Assembly: GCF_018986435.1 (NCBI RefSeq)
Contig: NZ_JAHMIN010000003.1
Location: forward strand, 170,043-234,042
Length of the DNA: 64,000 bases
Origin: Hahella sp. HN01
GTDB lineage: Bacteria > Pseudomonadota > Gammaproteobacteria > Pseudomonadales > Oleiphilaceae
Reading direction: 5' to 3'
The translations under genes were made by a program, and so were the position numbers. Under the pieces are notes generated by a model. The model saw only the letters and a list, made by a program, of their open reading frames with translations, did not search any database and was not told the DNA's origin. This document shows, in pieces, positions 51,673 through 59,836 of the stretch (positions are counted from its first letter, which is position 1; each line of letters opens with the position of its first letter).

Positions 51673-53052
51673 ATGAGAACAACTATGAGTAAAGCGACGA
51701 TAGAAACCTGGGTGTCGCGATTGGATCGCTGGCTTTGGGAAAATGAAACCGGCGGCGCCGCAGGCGGCATGATGCGAGTGTTGTGGCACAGTGCGCGCGT
51801 CTTGTTTGCGGTGGTGCGCGATGTGTTATTCGGCCATATCACGCTGCACGCCATGGGACTGGTGTACACGACGTTGCTCTCCATTGTGCCGTTGCTGGCG
51901 CTGAGCTTTTCCGTATTGAAAGGATTTGGCGTCCATAATCAGCTGGAGCCGTTGCTGGAGAATGTTTTCCAGGCGTTTGGGGAAAAAGGCCCGGAACTGG
52001 TGCAGAACGTGCTCGCGTTCGTCGATAACGTCAAAGTCGGCGTGCTGGGGTCGGTAGGCCTGGGGTTGTTGATCTACACGGTCATCTCTCTGGTGCAGAA
52101 AGTGGAGCGTTCCTTTAACGAAATCTGGCGAGTGTCGCAGATCCGCTCTTTGGCGCAGCGCTTCAGTTCTTACCTCAGCGTCATCGTCGTCGGTCCGTTG
52201 CTGGCGTTTTCCGCCATGGGCGCCACGGCGACTTTGGTGGGCACGGACGTGGCGCAAACCGTCCTGAGCATCGAACCTTTTGGGCGTTTGTTCTCTCTCG
52301 CCACCCGGATGGCGCCTTATGTCATCATCGTGGCGCTGTTCACTTTTATGTACCGCTTTATCCCCAATACCAAAGTGCGCACCCGGTATGCGTTTATTGG
52401 TGGGTTAGGCGCGGGGATCGCCTGGCAGACGACGGGCTATGTGTTCGCCAAGTTTGTGGTCGGCACCTCCAACTATGAAGCGATCTACTCGGGATTTGCG
52501 GTGGGCATTCTGGTCCTGATCTGGCTGTACATCTCCTGGCTGATCCTGTTGATGGGGGCGGCGGTGGCGTTTTACGCCCAGCATTCTCATCAGATTACCC
52601 GGCAGCGCAGGGTGCGTCCCTGTGCGGTGATTGACGAGCGTACGGGACTGGCGCTGGTTTATAAGGTGGCGAAAAAGTTCGATCAGCAGGGAGGAGGCGA
52701 GAGCATCTCTGACCTGGAGGACACCTTATCGGTAGGCCCTGAGACTATTCAGCGCATCATCGACAAACTGTTGAAGAAGGGCGTATTGGCCATTATGGGA
52801 GACGAAGCGGATTCTCTGATTCCCGCCCGGCCTTTGGACCGCATTACCCTGGCGGAATTGATGCACGTGCTGCGTTCGCCGGAGCACAGTCTGCCTGCTT
52901 CACTCTATTCGGATAAGTCCGTGGACGCTATCGCCAAGGGCGTGACGGCGGCGATGGAAGCATCGCTTGGACAGATGACCCTGGCGTCCTGGGTGCGGGG
53001 AGAGGAAACTGTCGTCAGAGAGGCGACGCCGCCGGAGAGAGCGGCGAGTTAA
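51673..53052 (+). CDS. YihY/virulence factor BrkB family inner-membrane protein
   Basis: About 459 residues (455 if started at 51685). The YihY/BrkB domain has six membrane spans in residues 35-310: GLVYTTLLSIVPLLALSFSV, VLGSVGLGLLIYTVISLVQK and GILVLIWLYISWLILLMGAA. A cytoplasmic C-terminal region of about 140 residues holds a winged-helix-like segment (VGPETIQRIIDKLLKKGVLA). Once called RNase BN in error; function unknown. The 51673 start overlaps a short upstream frame by an ATGA, allowing coupled translation; 51685 has a weak GAGA. Confidence 0.87.
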   Translation: MRTTMSKATIETWVSRLDRWLWENETGGAAGGMMRVLWHSARVLFAVVRDVLFGHITLHAMGLVYTTLLSIVPLLALSFSVLKGFGVHNQLEPLLENVFQAFGEKGPELVQNVLAFVDNVKVGVLGSVGLGLLIYTVISLVQKVERSFNEIWRVSQIRSLAQRFSSYLSVIVVGPLLAFSAMGATATLVGTDVAQTVLSIEPFGRLFSLATRMAPYVIIVALFTFMYRFIPNTKVRTRYAFIGGLGAGIAWQTTGYVFAKFVVGTSNYEAIYSGFAVGILVLIWLYISWLILLMGAAVAFYAQHSHQITRQRRVRPCAVIDERTGLALVYKVAKKFDQQGGGESISDLEDTLSVGPETIQRIIDKLLKKGVLAIMGDEADSLIPARPLDRITLAELMHVLRSPEHSLPASLYSDKSVDAIAKGVTAAMEASLGQMTLASWVRGEETVVREATPPERAAS

Positions 53053-53056
53053 GCCA

Positions 53057-53075
53057 GGGCGCGTTAGCGCCCTTT
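53057..53075 (+). terminator. Hairpin terminator of the YihY gene
   Basis: GGGCGC GTTA GCGCCC TTT, a 6-bp stem five bases after the stop, between convergent genes. Confidence 0.6.
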
Positions 53076-53111
53076 ACCTTAGGGGATCTCTGAAAACAAC
53101 CTGAGGCTCCC

Positions 53112-55532
53112 TTAGATTTCGAATTCGATGCGGCCTTTGCCGTCGCTGTCTTTTTCCACTTCAGGATTACACAGCAGGATGCGGGAGGAGGCGATCTTTC
53201 CGCCTTCCAGCACCTTCGCTTTGAACTTCTGGCCTCGATCCTCCGCCAACTGTTTTAACGTCTTCAGTTGTTCTACCGTCAGGGCTTTCGTGTCGGACGG
53301 ATAGTTCAGTTCTGCGGGGGCGACGATGGCGCAGGTTTTCACTTGCATGTCCTCTTTGTCCAGCAGCAATTGGCGGAATTCGTTGACGAACGCCTGTTGC
53401 TCTGGGCCGACGTCAGACTGGCCAGCCTGATAGGGCAGTGGCTCAATACGGACTTTCAGCGCCTGCTCGCCCGCGAACTTCACTACCGTGACGACATTGG
53501 CGTAGGGCACGAAGGTTTTGATGAGATAGCCGCTGGCGGCTTCGAATATCGCTTTCTGCGCAAGCAGAGCGACAAATCCGCTCCAGCCGAAGCTGGGGCT
53601 GTCAACGTCCCCGGACAGCGGCATGGCGAGTTCCACGTTGCCATTACCATCCTTCAGCATTCCCAGCGCCACGTTTAAGGGTATGGCTCCGCCTTGTTGA
53701 ACGGTGCTGGCGTCAGGGTTTTTGTCCGCCCCCAGATCCATGCCGCGCAGCATGATTTTGGTGTCGCCGCTGATGCGTCCCTCATCAATGGTCATGGCGA
53801 GGTTCATATCAAACTGTCCGTTGTTGATGTCATAACCCAAGGCGTCGCTCAGGTAAGGCGATACCGGCGGCAGGTTTATTTCCGCAATATTGGTGCGGGT
53901 GTCGAGGGACAGCTTGGGTGCGAATGGCCAGATGCGCGTGTCGGACTGAATTTTGGAGTATTGGTCAGTCTGCGCCTCCATGGTGATATGGAACGCCTGT
54001 TCCGGGTTCTCGGTGGTCAGGCTTTCAGCGACCAGAGAGTTGATGCGGATATCCTGCTGAAAAGGCGGCTTCACGCCTTCATCGGTGAAGCTGAGCAAGG
54101 AGTCGCCTTTGACGGAGATTTGATTGATCACCAGATTGAATGGCGAACTTTCCGGCGCATCGTCCGCAGGGGCAGGGGGCGCTTCAGCGGTGGCTTGTGC
54201 CTCGGTTTGCGGCGTTTGCGACGCCTCTTCTTCTGCAGGAGCGTTCGCCGAAAGCGGCGCCAGGGTAATCAGATTGCGTTCTTTATCCAGATGCACATTG
54301 GAGCGGATGTCGCTCAACTCCACCATTTCGATAAACGCCCGTTTGTCGCTGGCTTCCACATTCGACACAAACAGGGTGCCCGCCTGCAATAGCGGCGGCA
54401 GCTTTTCGTTGTCGAGGGCGGAGCGCGACAGCACCAGATTCTGTGAGCTGATCTGATCCACCTTGACGTTAAGCGCCTCGTCCATGCTGAAGGAGACCGG
54501 CGTTAGATCCAGTTTGTCCCAGCCCGCCAGGATATAGCGTCCGGCGCTGTCGTTGACGCGGGTTTTACCGCTGTGGATCTTACCGTTGAAGGCGATTTCC
54601 GGTTCGCCTTCCGGCGCGATGCTGATTTGTAGTGGGTTCAGATCGATGCTGGTGATGTCGCTTTCGATGGTCATATCTTTAAGCTTCACGTCGACCTGAG
54701 ATATATCCAGCTTTTTGGTGGTTGTGGTCAGGGTCAGAGCGCCGTTGCGCCAATCCACCACGATTTCCGCATTCAGGTCCAGGCTGGCGTTGCTGTCGCG
54801 CAGATCGGCGGGGAGATAATGGGCGAACTGCTGCATTCTGGCCTTGAGCGAACTGATGTCCAGCCACTGCACGAACTTGTCCGGGCCGACGCGAAACTCG
54901 GTGGCGAGAACGATATCGGCGCCGTTCACCTGAGTCATCACATCAGCGAAACCGTTCCACTCCGCGCCTTTGCCTTTGATGTTTTTCAGGTTGAGGCTGA
55001 ACAGGCGAATCTCGTCTTGTAAGGGGGCTTGATCGGCGGCGCCCGCTGGCGGCAGTCGGCTGATATTGAGTGTGCAATTGCGCAACTGAATAGAGGGCAG
55101 GCTGATCGTCCAGTCTTCCCCGGCTGATTCCTGGGCAGGGGCCGGAGACTCTTCGGCTCCCGTTGGGAACAGCACTCCGGCGACGCGCCAGCCTTCCTGC
55201 TCCTGGGCGATATTCAGATGCAGGCCGTCCAGCGCGATTTTGTCGACGACCACGGTATTTTCAAACAAAGGCGTCAACTGCGCGGAGACCTGCAGGGCTT
55301 CGAACTTGAGTTCTAATCCTCGTGGGGTCGTGACTTTGACGCCACGGCCGTTGATCTCGGAAGTGAAGGGATTGATGGAGAGGGATTCCGCAGAAAACTC
55401 TGCGTTGTGCTCAGCGAAGTATTTGGTGAGCGCGTCTTTGGCGACGTAGGGGCCGAGCCCCCATATCCCCAGAATCAACAGACAAAGAATGCTCAACAGA
55501 GCAATTAACGTTCTGCGGATGATTCGCTGCAT
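53112..55532 (-). CDS. DUF748 family AsmA-like envelope protein
   Basis: About 806 residues. One N-terminal membrane anchor (IALLSILCLLILGIWGLGPY), then an AsmA-like beta-rich periplasmic domain and the DUF748 module. Characteristic: YFAEHNAEFSAESLSINPFT near the N-terminus; FDMNLAMTIDEGRISGDTKI and LNVALGMLKDGNGNVELAMP near residue 600-660. An Ala/Pro/Glu-rich linker lies at about 440-480. Such proteins are thought to act in lipid transfer or envelope assembly as bridge-like proteins. The ATG at 55532 follows AAGGG; a longer frame from 55571 is less likely. Confidence 0.87.
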   Translation of the reverse strand: MQRIIRRTLIALLSILCLLILGIWGLGPYVAKDALTKYFAEHNAEFSAESLSINPFTSEINGRGVKVTTPRGLELKFEALQVSAQLTPLFENTVVVDKIALDGLHLNIAQEQEGWRVAGVLFPTGAEESPAPAQESAGEDWTISLPSIQLRNCTLNISRLPPAGAADQAPLQDEIRLFSLNLKNIKGKGAEWNGFADVMTQVNGADIVLATEFRVGPDKFVQWLDISSLKARMQQFAHYLPADLRDSNASLDLNAEIVVDWRNGALTLTTTTKKLDISQVDVKLKDMTIESDITSIDLNPLQISIAPEGEPEIAFNGKIHSGKTRVNDSAGRYILAGWDKLDLTPVSFSMDEALNVKVDQISSQNLVLSRSALDNEKLPPLLQAGTLFVSNVEASDKRAFIEMVELSDIRSNVHLDKERNLITLAPLSANAPAEEEASQTPQTEAQATAEAPPAPADDAPESSPFNLVINQISVKGDSLLSFTDEGVKPPFQQDIRINSLVAESLTTENPEQAFHITMEAQTDQYSKIQSDTRIWPFAPKLSLDTRTNIAEINLPPVSPYLSDALGYDINNGQFDMNLAMTIDEGRISGDTKIMLRGMDLGADKNPDASTVQQGGAIPLNVALGMLKDGNGNVELAMPLSGDVDSPSFGWSGFVALLAQKAIFEAASGYLIKTFVPYANVVTVVKFAGEQALKVRIEPLPYQAGQSDVGPEQQAFVNEFRQLLLDKEDMQVKTCAIVAPAELNYPSDTKALTVEQLKTLKQLAEDRGQKFKAKVLEGGKIASSRILLCNPEVEKDSDGKGRIEFEI

Positions 55533-55730
55533 ATCGGCGCCCTTGGTATTTTTTCGTGGCTTCCCGCGCAATAGCGGAGTCTTTCTTAATCGTCGCCCGC
55601 CGTCTTCGACCTGCAGGCGGGTAAACGCCGAAAGCCGAGTCGTGTCAGAAGGTTACGGAAAGTTTAGCCAGTCCTGCGCGGCTATCCAAGGGGAAATACG
55701 CCATCCGTTGGCATTGAGCCTTTTGCGCGC

Positions 55731-55940
55731 TTACATGCGCGAGATTTGGCCCAGCACGTCGCAACGCTCAAGGATCATCCTTTCATAGGATTCGACCATT
55801 GCAGGATTGCTGGAGCCGCACGACTTCCGGCTGTCCAGGTACCGGATGAGTCGCTGTACGTCTCTGAACAGCTGTCTTTCCAGTCGGTCCTTTGAGCTGG
55901 CGTTGTGCGATAACTTTGTTGGAATGTTATTGATCGCCAT
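55731..55940 (-). CDS. Hypothetical small protein
   Basis: About 69 residues, beginning MAINNIPTKLSHNASSKDRL and ending with RCDVLGQISRM. Helical and charged (DRLERQLFRDVQRLIRYLD). Weak ribosome site (AGAG) before the ATG. An AT-rich upstream region fits a promoter. No homologue recognised. Confidence 0.5.
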   Translation of the reverse strand: MAINNIPTKLSHNASSKDRLERQLFRDVQRLIRYLDSRKSCGSSNPAMVESYERMILERCDVLGQISRM

Positions 55941-56060
55941 GAATGTCACACTCTGTTACTTTTTGCGTAATTGTAGATAAATAACATTACTTGTCAAAAG
56001 TAATAGGCCAAAAGTATTAATAAATTTGTGGTGCGCCTCTCGTTTTTGGCGTTAATTTGA

Positions 56061-57281
56061 TCAAGTGAACACAAAAAATACCTGCGCCAGCCCGGCTAAC
56101 GCTCCTAATACGCCGCCAATGGCGATTAATTTGATCTCATCTTCCTGGAAGCAGGGACGCAACAGGTCCTGAAACTCTTCCGGGGATAACGCCTCCATGC
56201 GGGTGCGCATGATGTTTTCCACCACGATGGCGCGCTCTTCGTTGAAAAGCGGGTCTTTGAAAGCCGTTTTGGATATCTCCAGGGCCTTTTCGCCGACTTT
56301 CTTTTTTAGTTCGGCGAACGCGGTAGGCCCGAAAGCGATTTGAGTAATGGGTTTGGCGACGCCGGTCGTCACGTCTACGAGAGGTTTGACGTGTTTCTTC
56401 ACCAGGGCGCGGGTGCGTGCGCCGTTGGGGCCGTTGAGCATGGCGTTGACGATGTTGCCTACGGTCAGAATATCGTGGGTGACGATACGACAGAAGGTCG
56501 CCGCCACCTGTGGCTGCCTTTTCAGGAACAGGCCCTGAATGGTCACTGGACCGACCTTGGCGGGGTTGAGAGGACGGAAGATGAGGTTGAGTGCGATCCA
56601 GTTGGTGGCCCAGCCCACCAGAAAGCCGCATACCGGCAACACCCAGTCAACGGAATAGAAGTACCACAGCGCCATTTGCAGGACGCCGAAGCCGAACCCC
56701 AGCCAGAGGCCGCTGTAGATCAGAAAGCGAAACTCGGCGGCGCCGCATTCCAGAAAGATGCGATTCAGCAGCTCTTTATCCGCCACCAGCCGCTCCGTCA
56801 CCATGTGCTTGAGGTCCAGCAGTTCCTCAATCTGGCGGCCAATGTCGCTCACCAGATTGTCGATCAGGCGCGGCGCATTCTTGCGGACGCGCTCGTAGAC
56901 CTTGTTTTTCACGGCTTGCGGCAGGTTTTCCCACAGCGTGCGGTGTTCTGAAAGCATGATTTCGTCAACGTATTCCTCCACCCGGGGCAATATGCCGGCG
57001 ACAATGTGGCCGGCCAGCGCTTGCGGGTCGATCTGCTCGAACAGCTCATCCACCGCTCCCAGCTTGGAGATGGTGGAGTCCACGCTGATAACCGCCATTT
57101 TTTCGGCTTTCGAAGGAATGATGCCCTGCCATCCGAGGAAGGGACGAAAGCCAATGAATTCAAGGGGATAAAAGGTCAGTTTGATCGCCAGCCAGTTGGT
57201 GCTCCAACCGATCAGCGCGGCGACCAGGGGGATGCTCAGGTACTTCCAAAACTCGGGGTTCTGTAACCACTGCCAATCCAT
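56061..57281 (-). CDS. DUF445 family membrane protein
   Basis: A 406-residue protein with membrane spans near the N-terminus (YLSIPLVAALIGWSTNWLAI), in the middle (VLPVCGFLVGWATNWIALNL) and at the C-terminus (LIAIGGVLGALAGLAQVFFV). The repeated GWSTNWLAIKLxFxPLE / GWATNWIALNLIFRPLN motifs are typical of DUF445. Its function is unknown. GAGAG precedes the ATG. Confidence 0.88.
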   Translation of the reverse strand: MDWQWLQNPEFWKYLSIPLVAALIGWSTNWLAIKLTFYPLEFIGFRPFLGWQGIIPSKAEKMAVISVDSTISKLGAVDELFEQIDPQALAGHIVAGILPRVEEYVDEIMLSEHRTLWENLPQAVKNKVYERVRKNAPRLIDNLVSDIGRQIEELLDLKHMVTERLVADKELLNRIFLECGAAEFRFLIYSGLWLGFGFGVLQMALWYFYSVDWVLPVCGFLVGWATNWIALNLIFRPLNPAKVGPVTIQGLFLKRQPQVAATFCRIVTHDILTVGNIVNAMLNGPNGARTRALVKKHVKPLVDVTTGVAKPITQIAFGPTAFAELKKKVGEKALEISKTAFKDPLFNEERAIVVENIMRTRMEALSPEEFQDLLRPCFQEDEIKLIAIGGVLGALAGLAQVFFVFT

Positions 57282-57483
57282 CGTTTCACTCTCTCTGCAA
57301 AGGTGGGCGCGCTATTGTCATTAAAATGTCATAGGTTATGCACACTAATTGAACGTGGCGTTGAAGCGTCAAAGTTTTGAAACATGCCCGCCGTTTTCGG
57401 AGGCAGTCAATAATAGACTGAAAAATAAAAGAAAAAGAAAGCCCTAAAATACGGACCGCTGCACATTTGTCGAAATGGCGGCG

Positions 57484-57509
57484 AAAAGCGGCTCGGTCAA
57501 GCCGCTTTT
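57484..57509 (-). terminator. Bidirectional intrinsic terminator
   Basis: AAAAGCGGCT, CGGTCA, AGCCGCTTTT: a 7-bp GC-rich stem with flanking A and T tracts, so it works on either strand. It lies 137 bases beyond the rsmE stop. Confidence 0.75.
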
Positions 57510-57517
57510 CCACAAAG

Positions 57518-57526
57518 TTATCCACA
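57518..57526 (+). promoter_or_regulatory. Single perfect DnaA-box sequence
   Basis: TTATCCACA matches the DnaA consensus TTWTNCACA. Only one copy is nearby, so it is not a replication origin; it may titrate DnaA or be chance. Confidence 0.3.
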
Positions 57527-57645
57527 GGGCGCCCATTTTTTGTGCGGCGTTTTAGGACGAAATATCGGCGTGCTCAGGGGCGCTTGAAGAAGTGTATGTA
57601 AGCGCCCGCTTTCTCTTTAGCGTTTTGCTGTAAAGGGAGTTGGAT

Positions 57646-58389
57646 TTACGTTGGCGTAGAATCGCCAAAGTCGCCCCATAGCCATTGCATCAACGCCAGC
57701 GCCGCCACGGGGGCGGTTTCGGTGCGTAGAATGCGTGGGCCGAGCGGCGCATGCACAAAGCCATGACGCTCCGCCAGAGCCACTTCCTCATCCGTAAAGC
57801 CGCCTTCGGGGCCAATCAGCAGACAGACGCTGGCGGGACGCTGCGCCGGGCTCCAGGCGCGCGCATCGCCGGGATGCAGGATCAGCTTCAGGTCCGCCGT
57901 CACGTTTTGCAGCCAGCTTTCCAACGGCGTTACGTCGCCGATGTCGGGAACGCGGGCGCGTCCGCATTGCTCGCAGGCGCTGATCGACACTTGTCGCCAA
58001 TGACGCCAGCGTTTGTCCTGGCGCTCTCCATCCAAGCGTACTTCGCAACGCTCGCTCAGCAGCGGCGTGAGCGCCGTAACGCCCATTTCCGTGGCTTTTT
58101 GCACGGCGTAGTCCATGCGTTCGCCCCGGGACACGACTTGTCCCAGATGCACATTAAGGGAAGACTCCGCGTCGATCGTCAGCGGTTCTGACAGCGCCAC
58201 TTCCACATCCCTGCGACTCACCGCCAGGACTTTGGCGGGAAAGTCGCGGCCGTCTCCACTGAATAGATGAAAAGCGTCGCCGGGGCGCATGCGCAACACG
58301 CGCCCAACGTAATTGGCCTGATCGCCGGTCAGCGTCAGTTGGCTGAGGCCATCAAGAGGCTGGTCGATAAAGATTCGATTGTTTCTCAA
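57646..58389 (-). CDS. rsmE: 16S rRNA (uracil-1498-N3)-methyltransferase
   Basis: A 247-residue SPOUT methyltransferase that methylates U1498 of 16S rRNA in the assembled 30S subunit with SAM. PUA-like N-terminal domain (GDAFHLFSGDGRDFPAKVLA), then VVSRGERMDYAVQKATEMGV and the knot motifs LLIGPEGGFTDEEVALA and LGPRILRTETAPVAALA. It starts with TTG, preceded by AAGGA, only two bases after bioA's stop, so the genes are coupled. Confidence 0.95.
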   Translation of the reverse strand: MRNNRIFIDQPLDGLSQLTLTGDQANYVGRVLRMRPGDAFHLFSGDGRDFPAKVLAVSRRDVEVALSEPLTIDAESSLNVHLGQVVSRGERMDYAVQKATEMGVTALTPLLSERCEVRLDGERQDKRWRHWRQVSISACEQCGRARVPDIGDVTPLESWLQNVTADLKLILHPGDARAWSPAQRPASVCLLIGPEGGFTDEEVALAERHGFVHAPLGPRILRTETAPVAALALMQWLWGDFGDSTPT

Positions 58390-58391
58390 GT

Positions 58392-59744
58392 TCAGTCCTT
58401 AACCGCCAGATGCAGCCCATCCCAGGCCACTTTGGCCAGATGAGCGATCTCGTCTTCGCTGATCACATAAGGCGGCATGAAGTAGATAACATTGCCCAGA
58501 GGACGCAGCAGCGCCTGGTTCTTCAACGCATGCTCATAGACCCGTATGCCGCGCCGCTCCTGCCAGGGGAAGGGCGTGCGCGAGGCCTTGTCCTGCACCA
58601 TTTCAATCGCCAGGATCATTCCCGTCTGGCGGACTTCCGCCACGTTGGGGTGGTCCTCAAAATGCGCGGTATGCTCGCGCATGCAGGCGGCAAGGCGCTT
58701 ATTTTGCTCGATCACGGGCTGATTTTGGAAGATGTCCAGGGTCGCCAGCGCCACACTGCAGCCGATCGGGTTGCCGGTGTAACTGTGCGAGTGCAGGAAG
58801 GCGCGCATGGTGGCGTAGTCGTCGTAGAAAGCGTCATAAATGAAGTCGTGAGTCATGACCACGGACAAGGGCAGATAGCCGGCGGTCAGGCCTTTCGACA
58901 GACACAGGAAGTCGGGCGAGATATCCGCCTGCTCACAGGCGAACATCGTGCCGGTGCGGCCGAAGCCAACGGCGATCTCATCCGCGATCAAATGCACGCC
59001 ATGGCGGTCGCAGGCCTCCCGCAATAACTTCAGATACACCGGGTGATGCATGCGCATGGAGCCGGCGCACTGCACCAACGGCTCGATGATCACCGCTGCA
59101 GTTTCATGGGCGTGCTTCTGCAGCGTCTCCTCCATATGCGCGAACTGGCGACGGCAATACGCTTCCCAGGATTCGCCAGCTTCGCGGTGAAAGCAATCCG
59201 GGCCGGGAACATTGATGACGGGATTGAGAAGCTCGTTGTAGGTTTCCTTGTATAAGGCGACGTCGCCGACGGCGAGTGCGCCCAGGGTTTCGCCATGGTA
59301 GCTGTTGCTGAGATTGATGAAGCGGGTTTTGTTCGGCTTGCCGCTGTTGCGCCAGTAGTGGAAGCTCATTTTCAGCGCCACTTCCACCGCGGAGGAGCCG
59401 TTGTCGGCATAGAAACATTTGTTGAGGCCGGCGGGCGTCACTTCCGCCAGACGTTCTGACAGTCTCACCACTGGTTCATGGGTAAAGCCGGCCAGAATGA
59501 CGTGCTCCAATTGCTCCAACTGGGACTTGATGGCGTCATTGATATAGGGATGACTGTGGCCGAACAGGTTCACCCACCAGGAACTGACGGCGTCGATGTA
59601 GCGATTGCCATCGAAATCCTCCAGCCAGACGCCCTTGCCGCTTTTGATCGGAATCAGGGGGAGAAACTCATGGTCCTTCATCTGGGTGCAGGGGTGCCAC
59701 ACACGCTTGAGATCGCGTTCCCGCAGTTCTGCGTTGGTAGTCAA
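58392..59744 (-). CDS. bioA: Adenosylmethionine-8-amino-7-oxononanoate aminotransferase
   Basis: A 450-residue class III PLP aminotransferase of biotin synthesis, converting KAPA to DAPA with SAM as amino donor. Diagnostic: RVWHPCTQMKDHE near the start, VSSWWVNLFGHSHPYIN, FADNGSSAVE-like FYADNGSSAVEVALKMS, the PLP lysine in FLCLSKGLTAGYLPLS (about residue 285) and LHSHSYTGNPIGCSVA. Starts with TTG after AGGAG. The other bio genes are not in this window. Confidence 0.95.
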   Translation of the reverse strand: MTTNAELRERDLKRVWHPCTQMKDHEFLPLIPIKSGKGVWLEDFDGNRYIDAVSSWWVNLFGHSHPYINDAIKSQLEQLEHVILAGFTHEPVVRLSERLAEVTPAGLNKCFYADNGSSAVEVALKMSFHYWRNSGKPNKTRFINLSNSYHGETLGALAVGDVALYKETYNELLNPVINVPGPDCFHREAGESWEAYCRRQFAHMEETLQKHAHETAAVIIEPLVQCAGSMRMHHPVYLKLLREACDRHGVHLIADEIAVGFGRTGTMFACEQADISPDFLCLSKGLTAGYLPLSVVMTHDFIYDAFYDDYATMRAFLHSHSYTGNPIGCSVALATLDIFQNQPVIEQNKRLAACMREHTAHFEDHPNVAEVRQTGMILAIEMVQDKASRTPFPWQERRGIRVYEHALKNQALLRPLGNVIYFMPPYVISEDEIAHLAKVAWDGLHLAVKD

Positions 59745-59836
59745 TTCCAGGCTCCTAATTATGTCCGGTAAATTCGCCGCCTATTGTGACATAGGGCGGC
59801 GCCCGGGTGGAGCCCGGCGGCAGGTCGACCAAAGGC

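Larger units (their letters stand above)
57282..57645. other. Intergenic region with terminator and a DnaA-box-like site
   Basis: Contains the terminator for the bioA-rsmE transcript (57484-57509) and a single TTATCCACA (57518-57526). Between 57400 and 57450 it is A-rich. No gene seen. Confidence 0.5.

Noticed and set aside
57518-57526. Possible replication origin from the TTATCCACA box
   Set aside because: Only one box, no AT-rich unwinding array beside it and no dnaA/dnaN/gidA genes nearby.
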